From assembly GCA_951640195.1 (NCBI GenBank), contig OX621164.1:1469098-1533097 (forward strand): a stretch of 64,000 nt of DNA. The letters run 5' to 3'. The number at the start of each line of letters is the position of its first letter. Position 1 is the stretch's first letter. Shown in pieces: positions 45,790 through 56,965 of this stretch. The notes beneath the pieces are model-generated. The model saw only the letters and a program-made list of their open reading frames with translations. It searched no databases and was not told the DNA's origin. The position numbers and the translations under genes were made by a program. The DNA is from Porpolomopsis calyptriformis. Its lineage: Eukaryota > Basidiomycota > Agaricomycetes > Agaricales > Hygrophoraceae.

Positions 45790-46650
45790 ATGCGTCAACT
45801 ATCCGCCGCCGCAAGCTATCTTGCGTTGATTCTTGGTTCGTTATCGATTGGCTACTACGCAGGGACTCGGTCGACGAGAAATGTATCGGCAACGGAAGGC
45901 AAGGACGATGATGACGAGTACAAGCTGGTCTGTTACTGTGTACATGATTATACATATTTAGACCTCCAGCTGACACGGTCCGCGTCTCCTTCTAGGCCCT
46001 TATCGTAAGGTCGGACTTGAGAATGTCTGTCGGAAAAATCGCTGCTCAGTGAGTTGTAAAGGCGATCGTTTCCATTCCCGTTTGTGATCACCATGGGCAG
46101 ATGCTCGTGAGATCCCCTCCCGGTCGTACTTGTCTCCATTGTTCCGCTAACCCTGCATAGTCACGCGACATTGGCGTGTTATCAAACGCTCCATGCTTCC
46201 AACCCTTCAGTACGTCTGATACGTTTCCGATGCAGACATCAGTGCTTTAACCATCCTTTGCAGATGCTCCATCAATGGGAGCGTTTGGGGTATGCCCTGT
46301 TTTACACCTTCCCCTTATGCAATCGGTGATGTCAGCAGCCAGCCCAAAGTAGCCCTGCGGTGTGCCAATGAAGATGAACTTGTTCACCTGCAAGCTGAAG
46401 CTCGGAGCTTGAGCTTGTGTGCCTGCCCGATACAAGATGCGTGGGTCGTTCACTCTCATGCCTAGTGTTTTTGCAAGGTGTCACCAAATTATCACAGCGG
46501 AAGGACGCAAGTTGCAGCCGGATCGAGAACTGTTCTTGGTATTGGTCCTGGTCTGTGGGGTTTCTAAGTGGAGGATACGTCTATTAACCGCACTTCTCAG
46601 GTCCCGCTCAGCTTGTGAACAAAGTCACTGGGAAATTGCGCCTTCTCTGA
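45790..46650 (+). CDS. PTH2: Peptidyl-tRNA hydrolase 2, complete, with a 6-nt exon
   Basis: Cleaves the ester bond of stalled peptidyl-tRNA in the cytosol or at mitochondria. Eight exons: 45790-45927, 45996-46048, 46101-46106, 46161-46209, 46264-46289, 46339-46440, 46498-46550, 46601-46650, giving 158 aa in one frame. The N-terminal helix ASYLALILGSLSIGYYAG and an acidic linker lead to KLALIVRSDLRMSVGKIAAQ. The 6-nt exon supplies the last base of Gln, all of Cys and two bases of Ser, so the conserved KIAAQCSHATLACY motif exists only if it is included. Then LHQWERLGQPKVALRC, DELVHLQAEARSLSLCA, IQDAGRTQVAAGSRTVLGIG, and PAQLVNKVTGKLRLL. All Pth2 motifs are present. A degraded relative lies at 33826-34726. 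Confidence 0.9.
46101..46106 (+). other. PTH2: 6-nt microexon in PTH2
   Basis: ATGCTC lies between an acceptor (GGGCAG, ending 46100) and a donor (GTGAGA from 46107). Using it joins GCTGCTCA to ATGCTC to TCACGCG and gives Ala-Ala-Gln-Cys-Ser-His-Ala. Skipping it keeps frame but yields Ala-Ala-His-His-Ala, losing the conserved Cys-Ser and changing Gln to His. Confidence 0.8.
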
Positions 46651-46822
46651 GCGTAGTTTGTAGAGTCTGTAGCTTGACATCCGCCACCAATAACAAGCGC
46701 CAACAAATATTTTTGAAGCCAGACCGTGGCGTGCACAGCTAATCGACCTTGACATCAACACACTCCTTACTTCCTGATTCGCAGGTCGGTTCAGACGGCG
46801 TTCACTCTTTACTTGCGTCCAA

Positions 46823-48450
46823 ATGCTTGCGGAACACTCCAATCCTTCGGACCGCTCACGTCACCTCTCCCAGTATAGGCCCCAACAAAACACCTTCGAG
46901 GCCTCTTATGATAGTCTAATCGATAACCACCCCTCACCTTACTCCATGAATGTTCAGCACCAAGTTCACGCTGCTCAACCTTCACCAGACGAGCATCGTA
47001 GAGCATTAAACCCGATACAATCGTACTCGAGTGAATACACTTCGAAAGCGTCGAGTGAAACGACGAATAACACACCCCGCGCCTACCCACCCTCCCCAGT
47101 CATCAAAGATGTCGAGCCCCGAGGATTCTGGCAAACAGTAGGTTGTCTTGAATGTTAGATTTTCAAAAATCACTCCCCACTCCATCACCAGATTTTACCC
47201 GAATCATTGGCGTGTCGGCTATATGTCATCACGGTTCTCATCGAAACAACTATAGATTTGGCTATCGAGGGAGATTTGCTCATCCGTTTTCACGAGGCAG
47301 ACCTAGGAGAAAATCAAAAAATGCCAGTTTATCTGACCGTCTTTGCTATTGCCCAGTGAGATTTCTTTTTTTCTTTCTTTCTCTTCATCATGCCAATACT
47401 TTACGCAAAGCGTTTTCCAGTTTGCGATGGCTCTTGATGCCGTCTATGCCCGGAACACGTTGCAATTTCTCTTCTTAACGTAAGCCACTGATGGTCGCTG
47501 CCTCTCGTCTCGCTAACGTCCCATTTTCAGTATCTTCAATGCCTTACTCCTCGTGTTCGCTGTCATACAAATCTCTGAAATCCGTCGTTCAGTTTCACAA
47601 ATACCGTCATTGGGTTCTGATGGCATATCTCATGTCCCTGTCGGCGTTCTCACAGCGACCCTTCCCGTCGTTATTTCCATTGCAGAAGTAGCGTACATCG
47701 CGCTCGGCGTAAAGATCTATCACGAGTTTGGGTGGAAGATTTACAAGTTCCTTGGCGCCGATCGAAAAATCAAAAAGTTGTATGCCAGGTATCAGATATT
47801 TCAATGTCTGATCAAGTTCGACGTTTTCTTTTGGGTCGGCTTTTCCGTGCAGTTCATCTCCCTTGTGCTGCTACAGAAGAGAGACTGGGAATTTTATATC
47901 ACCTGTGCGGCGCTCCCTGTTTCCCTCGTTTTACTTGTAGAAGGCTACTTGGCGGCGCGCCACGAAAACAAGGCAATGATGCTTACGTTCATGTCTGGGT
48001 GCGTTGGCGCACTGGTATATTTTATCTACAAGGTGCGTTCCCTTGCTCAGCGCATAAGGTCGCAGGAGCGATGTTGAACTTTTTGGCTAGCTCTTCAAGG
48101 TCATCAAGTATCGACAGGTCCCTCCGTTTTTAAGCATTTCGAAGTCACTTGCCACTTTTTGTAAGTTGGTTATATCTAGCCTCAAGCTTGTGTTGACTGG
48201 TCCCCGTAGCTGTGATTTCCATCGTTTTGCTTGTTGCGACGTTCGTTTTTGCTGTTATCCTCATTCGGAATTTCGGGCGTGGGCTAAAAGAGTCAAGTCT
48301 GTATCTCTCCTTCTCTCGACACCCGCTCCCTAATTCATGGTTCATTTAGTCGACCGAAACCAGAACCACCACCTGAAGCACTTGTCACTCTATGGTTCAG
48401 AACATGGCCGTACGGCGAGTAAAACACTCAATCGCATGAGCATTGACTAA
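46823..48450 (+). CDS. UPF0658 Golgi apparatus membrane protein
   Basis: Multi-pass membrane protein of the fungal family annotated UPF0658; biochemical role unknown. A hydrophilic N-terminus of about 110 aa (Ser, Pro, Gln-rich; starts MLAEHSNPSDRSRHLSQY at 46823) precedes a set of membrane segments: LYVITVLIETTIDLAIEG, PVYLTVFAIAHVFQFAMALD, IFNALLLVFAVIQISEIRR, VGVLTATLPVVISIAEVAYI, FDVFFWVGFSVQFISLVLLQ, FYITCAALPVSLVLLVEGYL, MMLTFMSGCVGALVYFIYK and ISIVLLVATFVFAVILI. Cytosolic-type motifs IYKFLGADRKIKKLYARYQI and LFKVIKYRQVPPF match the family. The C-terminal tail is rich in His and Ser and ends NRMSID. About six exons. Confidence 0.87.
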
Positions 48451-48772
48451 AGTGCTCACGACCTTCATGCGCTTGTACTCATACTCGTCGGCGGCGCGAC
48501 ATGGCTTTGACGCAAATTCTCCGCACCACATTTAAAGTATATCATATTCTTAATCGACGTTTGGATATCGTTGCTGGTCTACGTTCAAGCGTTTCTCTTC
48601 TATTATTTTCCACCCTCATTCAAATCTCCCTCCGCACTATTGCGCTGTCATCGGACATGTAAATTTTATGTACATGTACAGTACAGCACACCCAGCCAAA
48701 ATCCCCTTGCTTGTTTACCCATATTTGTCGTTGCCAACGTTGAATGCCGCCGAACTTGTACACATTTTTGTA
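48451..48772. other. Intergenic region upstream of BET1
   Basis: 322 bp between UPF0658 and BET1, same strand; presumably a 3' UTR and the BET1 promoter. Nothing else recognised. Confidence 0.5.
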
Positions 48773-49358
48773 ATGTCCCAGCGGTCAGTAGAGAAGCAAT
48801 TCGTGCTTTTCGTCACTCGTCTGACGGTGGTTTTCCAAGTATTGGACCGTCAAATTCTCTTCGCGATCGGTCAGCCCTCTTGGGTGTAACGCCACCTGCA
48901 TCTGGACGGTCGTCACCATTTGAGGACCGCCTGCCTAATGGCCATCGCTTTGCCGATGATCTCGAGGGTCAAAATGACGAGCAGCTGGAGGGACTCAGCG
49001 CAAAAGTCAAGATACTGAAGGATGTGAGTGAGTCGCGCTATGCCATTATATATTTTGTCCGAAAATTTGGAATGCGACTGATCGTGTTCATAGATCACCA
49101 TTGGGATTGGGAAAGAGGTGAGGGAGTCAACAGTACAGCTAAGCCAAATGGTATGCTGTCCTCGAATGTCCGATGGCAATATTCTCAAGTTACATCATAC
49201 AGAACGACGCATTTGCGGAGACTTCTGGGATACTCTCGGGGACATTTCGAAGAATGAACAATATGGCGACGCGGCAGGGATGTCGATGGCTGTGGTATAT
49301 AGTATTTCTTGTAATCGTTTTCTGGTTCTTCATCGTCGTGTGGTGGTTTCGACGGTGA
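48773..49358 (+). CDS. BET1: Bet1-type SNARE, ER-Golgi transport
   Basis: Qc-SNARE that drives fusion of COPII vesicles with the Golgi (family knowledge). Four exons, 48773-48783 (11 nt), 48840-49023, 49094-49150 and 49203-49358, give 135 aa. The product starts MSQRIGPSNSLRDRSALLG. The SNARE helix runs from NDEQLEGLSAKVKILKD through ITIGIGKEVRESTVQLSQM to NDAFAETSGILSGTFRRMNN. It ends in the tail anchor WLWYIVFLVIVFWFFIVVWW, followed by only two Arg residues. The heptads and short lumenal end fit Bet1 rather than Sft1. The ATG choice depends on the 11-nt first exon, which restores the frame exactly. Confidence 0.92.
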
Positions 49359-49468
49359 CGTTTGCTTTTACATTTGTTTTGTGTCCAACTCGACGAGATC
49401 ATTACAATATTACTGGGACTGCCACAAAACAATCCAAGCTGAAGAAATAAGATATGGAAAAACGATGG

Positions 49469-52379
49469 TTATGGATGTCTGCGAAGCATCGCATTGCCAA
49501 TTTCCCATATCATCTTCCTTCGCAAATATGGGATGTCCCGCTGATGGAAATTGAAGGTCTCCTCACCCCTTGAGATACTTTCGAGGAATTGGCAGGTAAA
49601 GACGCCGCAGTCATATCCATTCTCCTGCTGAGGAGTGTCCTGTGGGAAGGTGTTACAATGAGGCCGCGACATGGGACAAAAGATACTAACCGGAAGGGTA
49701 TGATCCTCCCAACCAGTAAAATCAAAGGGCTTCTTTTTTTTGTTCCGGTGCTCGGCATCCAAATATGAGCGTAGAAGCTGCGTTTGCAAACATGTATCAC
49801 TGTGATAATCTCCTGGGCATTCGGACTCACTCTGTAAACCTGGTTGTGGTCCAGGTTCATGCTGTCGTATGACTCTATTCGTTTGCGGCGGAAATTGATT
49901 GCCGCACAGGTCCAATGAGTGTTGTCATGATTCACCGGAATAATGATGAGATCCTTTTGAAACAGGTCGAACTGGTGTGGGAGTGGAGCCGTGAAGGTGT
50001 GTTCTAGAATTCTAGTTGTACAAACCTTGCCTTTTTCGTCCATTTTGCCAATCGACCTTTCTCATACCCCTCTCCTTTGAGTTTTGACCAGAAAAAGGTG
50101 CTGAAGTAATGCACGTTCAATGGCATTTCCTTTCCTGCACCACGTAAACTGGGGATTTCCGATCTCGACATAATAAGTTGGCCATAGAAGTTGACAACCT
50201 CGTCGTTCAACCATTGGCGAGGTTTGAGGCGGGATATGTCCTTATCTGTGACCTGCTCCCTTGCAAACTTGGCAACGACACCTTTCATGGCCAGGAAAGC
50301 ATCAACCGCTGCCTCGTCTTCGCGAGGGAGGGTGGCGGGTAACGGAGCTCGCTTTGGACGTAAACGACGCTCAATTGCTTCGTCCTTGGCCAAAGTCTTC
50401 AATCGAAGTTCCTCGAAAGATGGGATCAAGGGCTTGGGGGGAAGTGGTCTAGAGTTGCACGAGATTTGCGAAATTTCACGGTAAAGGGAGGGAAAACGAC
50501 TTACCCATCAAGAGTTTCCCGAGCCTTTTGGATCGCGCGCGCAAGGAAGTCTAGATTTAATTCCTAGACACAAATGTAAAGACGGGAAATGACCCCGAAT
50601 AATGCGACACATACATCGGAGTGTCGTCGTTGCGGGTCGGGCGCTACGGAATCGGAACCTAAGTTGACCAATGAGGGGGAAGCTTGTTCAACAAACGAGT
50701 GTTAATGTGGGTGGTCAAGGAATTCAAATCAACGCACTCAAACGCTTGTTGTGGCCTCCGAGGAGATCTAATTTGGCTTGATAGTCGATATAGCCTATAG
50801 TGAAAGGAGTGAACTTGAAGTTCATCCCAAATGCAACGATCCTACCTTGGAATGTTGAATAATCTGAGGTGTATCCTAAAGCATTCCGAAATGTTACAAA
50901 CATCGCACAAAATAAGTCTACAAAAGGTCGTACCATGAGCACGCTTCAGATTGTAAAATTCCTTGGACAACTCTTCAAAGTGCTTTTGCCGGTTCGCTTT
51001 CAAAGCATCTTTATGCTGTAGGAACAAAACGAGAATTATTCAAAATCGTCGAAACATTTGAGGAAGGGATTACCTGTTTGGCGTATATATGTTCCCTATT
51101 GCGATATTTTCTCGGAATTCCGTTTACAGCTTCTCCGATGGCCCTAGACGGTGTATAATGGGTTTTTCCATCAAGCTTCATGTGGTACGAGAAGGATGGT
51201 ATGGACGTAGCCGAAGAGGATGCAATCACAGTCGACGAGCGTGACGTATTGCTTTCGGTTGTTGTTAATCTTGACCCAGAATGTTGTGGTGGGGGTAGGG
51301 AAGGTTGTGAGTACGAAGAAATAATTCCGGAAGTGGAGACGGTGTGTGTCGTGGGCCGAGGTGCGGACCCGTTCAGCATTGGCCGGGATGGTCCAGCTAT
51401 AGAATTAATCGCTCGCTTTGGGTTAGTCCACTGACGTGATTCAAAAGGTGTTGAGGACGCGGAATCTGTTGAACTAGGTTTTCGGAGCGAAGTAGGCACC
51501 GGCCTAGTCCGTGCGGACATGCTCAACATCGACTGTGGAGGGGCAGAAGATCCCTTTCCGTCGGAGAGCTGAGGTAACGGTTTTGTCGACGATGACACGG
51601 CCCGTGTCTGTGGCTCACCGTTTGTCCGCATCCCTGACCATGATTCGGCCTGCGATGGAGAATGTCCGTAGAGTGCGAGGTCAGGAGAAACTGATCTCCT
51701 GTGTTCTGGAGGACGTCGCGAGGGAGAGGGTATGGGGACGGAAGATAGCGATGTAGGTGACGCATTGTACGTTTTGGTTGGTACCGGATCGGATTGGAGG
51801 GATTGGAGGGAATGGACGAGGGGCTCTAAGAGGGAATAGCGTGGTGGCGGTAGATTACTGTTGAGGTTGTTGTGTGAAGCGGGCGATGGGACGGGAGGGA
51901 GAAGTCTCTGGGTGTCACCTGTGTTCCTCATTACATCTTGTGAAGACATATTATTGAGTTGTGGAGGGCGGATTGATGTGGGCGGGGTTGTGGTTGGTGA
52001 TACATCGCTGGCTCTGGTCGTTTCAGATCGTGGAGGGGAAGGTACTGGTGTTGGCGGCTTATTTCGGTGTCGGGGAGCGTGCTCGGGTGATATGTCATAA
52101 GAGGAGACATATAAAGGCAGGATGTCAAGCGTTTTAGGTGCTGTTCAAGGGACCTTCGATATCGGCGATGGTAACACCTAACTTGCACTTACCTTCCATG
52201 ACACGGGTGAACGTCTCACCAGCAAACTTCCGGAGGCGAGTGCTGAAGCTCTTCCAGCGAGATATAATGCCCTCGAATTGAGAAGCACTGGGATTTCCAC
52301 CGGTAGGATGCTGTCGGGTTATCCTGGCGTGCTTTGTTGGTGGAGCGCGAATGTCGGTTTCCGACGCCTGTCTTTTCAT
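49469..52379 (-). CDS. ULP1: SUMO-specific cysteine protease Ulp1
   Basis: Processes the SUMO precursor and deconjugates SUMO, mainly at nuclear pores (family knowledge). The C48 catalytic domain lies at 49469-50300: ISRLKPRQWLNDEVVNFYGQ, YFSTFFWSKLKGEGYEK, IIIPVNHDNTHWTCAAINF with the catalytic His, IESYDSMNLD with Asp, and QENGYDCGVFTCQFLE with the nucleophile Cys and its Gln. The end is MIWEIGNAMLRRHP. The N-terminal half is long and disordered, rich in Ser, Pro and Thr (about 51011-52090), then basic MKRQASETDIRAPPTKHAR at the start, likely for localisation. An in-frame ATG lies further upstream at 52502; I prefer 52379 because the intervening residues look non-conserved. About eight exons. 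Convergent with BET1. Confidence 0.93.
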
Positions 52380-52585
52380 GAGAAGGCGTTGAGGTAGGCT
52401 TTGCACGCGTGCATGCACAAACAGGGATGGCTTCAGGCCTTTTGTGTGAGATAAACGCGACGATGCAAGAGTGGATCGCCAACGGAAGGAGGAGGAGAGC
52501 AATCGTTTAGCGGACGGACGGAGGTTGGAGTGGTCAGCTTTTGAATTTCAGCCTGTCACGGGTCGGTCACAAAAATCTTGTTTTA

Positions 52586-53783
52586 TTATGTAATAAATAT
52601 TCTATCTTTCATCCCTGGCAAGCAAAACATCTGGAAAACAATTTAATTAAACGGTTGGACGTCAAAGGAGAGAGAAGCAGACCTCAAAGATAGTTTCGGA
52701 TGGTACTCCCCATCCTCTTACACCTTGCGCGGCATTGTCCACCATCGTCCCAAGCATAACGCCCACGACGGCGCCACTTTTTTCGTCAACAATCGGTCCA
52801 CCACTTGCGCCGGATGTCGGGGGAGGATCGAAGAACAAGTGTGATAGCGCATCATACGTTCCGGGCTAGAAGGCGACGCGTTCGGTTGTGTCAAGAGAAC
52901 TCGTGTATAATACGCACTTGCGTTTCACGGCCTGCAAAATCACGGTAGCCTAGAATCGTTCCGCGTACCCACTTGCTCCACATCCCACCCACCCATGGCT
53001 TCCACCCGGGTTCGTTTGGTAAACGATCGGCCACGAAATGAGCGCGTATGGGAGTATTGGGTTGCGCAGGATAAGGGCACACAGGCAGCGACTTGAAAAA
53101 CGGGCCAGGTTTCGATAGCAAAATGAGATCGGAGCGTTGCAGAGCCGACAGGATGGTCGAGACGGGCCGTATGGAGAGTGACTTTTTGAAACCTGAGATT
53201 ACAAACGAACCAGAAGAAAAATGTTCCGATCTGCGAGCATCCGGTTGCAACAGTGGCGATCGTCTGATCTGAGCACGTACGATGAGGCTATGACTGGTAA
53301 AAAGAGGGGTGCCTGAACACGACTTGCCTCCTCCAAAGTGTGTGCACAAGTCAAGACAAAGGATTCCGTCCCTCTTCGTCCTTCGCAGTCCAAAGCGAAA
53401 CCTGAACACATAGTCATCTTGTAATCTAGCCCACGTTGAATACAGTGTGCTATCATAACGACCGCATCCTCATGGGTGCTGCCGTCAAAATGAACGCGTC
53501 TTTGCTCCGAGGGTTGCGGCTCGTACGGTAACGAAGCATCGAGAACATGACCCGAGCGCTCGACATACTGCTCAATGAGCTCAGGGATCCCTTCTTGTGT
53601 TTCTGAGAGGGTGGAAAGAATTTGGTCGTCGAGGTCAGCCTTTGGGTGAGTGTCGGGAGTTTGCGGGGGAGGAGCGATGATGGTGGGTTTATGAACCGTG
53701 GCAAATGGTCGAGTTTCCAACGTATAACGCCAACGGGCAACGTTGGTCACTCTGGTTGCGATAAGTTGCTTTAAAAGGAGCAT
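52586..53783 (-). CDS. Trypsin-like serine protease, possibly mitochondrial
   Basis: Chymotrypsin-fold protease. ATG at 53781-53783: MLLLKQLIATRVTNVARWRY, a basic start that could be a mitochondrial presequence. The catalytic His is in TESFVLTCAHTLEE, the likely Asp in LQRSDLILLSKPG, and Ser in PTSGASGGPIVDEKSGAVVG. The intervening part includes VADRLPNEPGWKPWVGGMWS and GTILGYRDFAGRETQ. After VDNAAQGVRGWGVPSETIFE the last intron joins MFCLPGMK, stop at 52586-52588. Similar proteins are widespread in Agaricomycetes without a named function. The start codon lies only 15 bp after the stop of the upstream BAT gene on the same strand. Confidence 0.85.
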
Positions 53784-53798
53784 CAAGGCGGGTTAAAT

Positions 53799-55508
53799 CT
53801 ACTCGGAGACTATCACACTCCAGTCACTTGGTATGGCACCGGTCTGTCTACCCACGAGCTCTTTCCAAAGTGGCCTCGAGACAGGTCCCATCCCGTCCTC
53901 ACCAGTTGGAATGTGTATATCATTGCCCATATACCCAATCCTGTCCACTGGGGAAATAACAGCAGCAGTTCCTATCCAACGCAAGCCGTAAGCTTCCTGA
54001 AATCCCACTAGCATGATGGACAACGCACCTGTTCCGAATAATTCCACTAGTGAACCAGTCTGCGAGGCAGTTTGGACTTCTTTCATGGTCACCGGCCGCT
54101 CGGACACCACAAGACTGTCGGGAAGATTGGGTAGCCGTTTGAGACCGGCTATGTGCTCTCGGGCAAGTGCGAGCACCGAGTCTCTTGTGACGCCAGGGAG
54201 AATCATCCCATCAAGTGGAGGTGTAACGAGTTCGGTAGCTGGTAGCGAATAAACACCCAAGTAAGCAAAAACAAATCAAAGCAAGCCTACCCCCATCATC
54301 TTTCTTTAACACAACAAACAGATTCATAGTGCCGACCTGCAATATTCATTTAGAATCATTATGGAACCCAAGGGGGAGAAAGCTTATGATACCTCGGTGA
54401 GATAATGTTCAGGTCCCTGTAACCACAAGTTCTGCACGTATCCAAGTGCTGCGGCCTTTTTTTGCGGCATAACACCAGGGGCGTAGTTCAATCCCAATTT
54501 ATAGGCACCCGTTCCTAACGTGATATTTTAGAACGAGGAAAGGAAATAAGCAATTACATACCACCTGGAGCCGCCCGGCTATATTCCGTTGTTCCATAGA
54601 GTGCCACGGGTTTAAAGCCCTGTGGGTAATATGGGCCCACAGGGCTACATATGACAAAAAGGAGTGCTTGGGTGGGTGGAGCAACACCGATGAAGTTTTG
54701 GGTACCAACTAAGGTCGAAAATTTCAATCAATCCCGATGATTCATTTGATCTCTGAACTCACTGAATGTCGGACGTATATATAAACTGTGACCAGGTTCC
54801 CTTGGGATCCATTCCTTGTCAGTTAGAATAAGTTGTTTTATAAGATTCAGCAGGATGTCGCCGTCAAACGTCTATGGTGCCCAATCAAGAGAAATATTGA
54901 GCTTGAAAGAGCAAGTGAGTTACCGGCATGGCAAGCCGCCTCGCGCTGTCATTCATGCGCCTCATATTCATATCAGGTCTAAATAGCGTCACCTTGCCAG
55001 ACTTGTCTCGATAAGCTTTGAGGCCCTCGAACAGCGTCTGCGCATAATGCAGGACGGTTGCGCTTGGATCTAGTGAAAGTGGGCCGTCTGGGAGATCCGC
55101 GGTGAGAAGTCACGGCGATTGCTTGAGTTGTGCAGGACTCACACGGCTCGATACGTGGTACACCCCAGCCTGAACGAAGGCTCCAAGGAATAGTCAACAT
55201 GTGGTCTGTCTGCCGAGATATGGCTCAGGCAAATCGACCCGTTTTAACAAGCCACTCACAAAAGTATGTCCAAAAACCAAGCTCTTTGAAGGTGGAGGAG
55301 ATTTCGGGTTCTTATTTAGAATGATTTCAAGCTGCGTGGGCTATATAAAAACACGCTGGTCCGTTGAAGTCCTAAGCCGATGCAACACAGCACGCACGTC
55401 TATCCCAGAGGCTCGAAGGGTGGTAGCAGATATGAAACGAAAGCCTGTTCGAATACTCCGCCTTAGCGTTGAGACTCCATTAGCGACCTGATAGCGCAGG
55501 AGTGGCAT
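53799..55508 (-). CDS. BAT1: Branched-chain amino acid aminotransferase, mitochondrial
   Basis: PLP fold-type IV enzyme that makes or degrades Leu, Ile and Val. Start at 55506-55508: [37 protein letters not shown], a matrix presequence, spliced to [17 protein letters not shown]. Then [30 protein letters not shown], a central set of exons with [17 protein letters not shown] and [24 protein letters not shown] family residues partly readable ([49 protein letters not shown]). The C-terminus reads [40 protein letters not shown] and DWSVIVSE. The PLP Lys is in the AYKLG context after splicing. About ten exons. Probably the mitochondrial isoform given the presequence. Confidence 0.93.
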
Positions 55509-55655
55509 ATCCAAGCGACGATAAAAAATGTCAGTATCCCGAGAAAGGTGATCAGAGGTGGCGGTGCTGTACTCTGAGAGAGATACATGTGATCTTATTA
55601 GAAAATGACAAATGTCCTAACTATGTGTGTAGACTCGAATGTCTGTTTCCGCAGC

Positions 55656-56845
55656 TTATTCGACTTGAGATGCTGTTGGAAGTGATGCTGGTGGGCTTCG
55701 TGGGGGGTGGACATCCATCTCGACTTGTCCTGCAATTGGAGGCTCTGCCCGGGGGGGTGGTCCGATGTTGGGGGTATATGTGCTGTATATTGAGGGAATA
55801 GGAGGGACGGGAGGGGCTGGTGAGTACGAGTACGGGGCTGATGGAGGTTCAGATGTGCTACGTGGATGGTGTGAAGAACTGGCGTTAGAACTTGAAATCG
55901 AGCTCGCCGAGGGGCGGTGTCCGTCTATGGCACATGAGAAAATTGCATGAAAGAGGCAAGATGGTCAGACATACAGGTGCTCGAAGACCTTCTCTCTCGG
56001 CTGGATGAGCGGATCGGCATATGCGCCCATTGGTCAACGACACTCAGCCTGCTTGAAGATCGCTCGGAGGTGAACCCGTCAAAAAATGTGTGTCGCTTTG
56101 AACTGGGGCTCTCGTTGGCCGCTTGCGAATATAAAGAAGGCCCGAGGGGGGCCGGAAGGACGATCTGCATATTACTATGGGGGCCGTGAGGAGGCCCACG
56201 AATTATGCGGGAGTTTCTCGCGCTCAACGAGGTGCTGGCGACGGACGACATGGAAATGGGGCGCGGGCGTCGACGTGTGTTCGGAGTGGACCGTGGACCA
56301 GGCGGTGTCGTCAGGCGAGGAGACGGTTCATGAGAAAGAGGGGTCGCTGGCAAAGAGGGCGATTCGCTCCCTTCAGATCTAGCGGAAAAAGAGGGCTGAG
56401 GTGGGAGTTCGATATGTGTGCTTTCTGATAACGCAGCACCATCGTCCGTTGCGTCGCTGTGCTCTGAGCACCCCATACTGGGGTCGGGGGAGAGTACGGT
56501 GGTACTTGTCACACCTGAGGACACTCTGTGAAGCAAAGAAATGTTGCTTCCGTTTCCTGCTCCAGGGGGGAACATCGGAGGGTATGTATCATACCAGGTA
56601 GCAGGTCTGCTTGGGGTCCCGTCGCGGTTGAGGAAGTGAGCTAGTTGTTGTTCACGATGATGTGCCAGAGGTTGGACGGGGGGGAGAGGAGATGACCTAT
56701 ACTCGCTGAGGCGGAATACGATGCGAAAAAGTCGGAGAAGGAAGAGGAGGATGATGAGGCCACCGAGTCCGGCGAGGACACAGACGATGATGATAGTCTT
56801 CGAGCCCGAGTCGTCGTCCGCCCTGGTGTAATAAATATTTTCCAT
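55656..56845 (-). CDS. Uncharacterised single-pass membrane protein with long Ser/Pro-rich tail
   Basis: Not recognised. Start at 56843-56845 gives a short outer segment, MENIYYTRADDDSGSK, then the membrane helix TIIIVCVLAGLGGLIILLFL, then basic LRLFRIVFRLSEYR, the positive-inside side. The rest (about 340 aa) is disordered: Ser, Pro, Arg and His-rich, with repeated SxPxxPxTP-type phosphosite context (SPSLPATPLSHEPSPRLTTP) and RRRPRPISM. An intron splices SSST to YGHRPSASSISSS; the last exon is proline-rich (YSPAPPVPPIPSIYSTY) and ends LPTASQVE at 55656. The layout (short exterior, one helix, long tail) is that of a sensor or adaptor, but no domain supports a role. Divergent from the PXA gene (120 bp). 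Confidence 0.72.
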
Positions 56846-56965
56846 TAAGTATCAAACAAAGGAGTGAATGTGCAGCGTCGAAAGAGCGAATGACTGCCCG
56901 CTGGTGATGAAGGACAGCGCCGAGATGACTGGTTGCCACGGTGCTTAATTAGCTGCGATCATACT

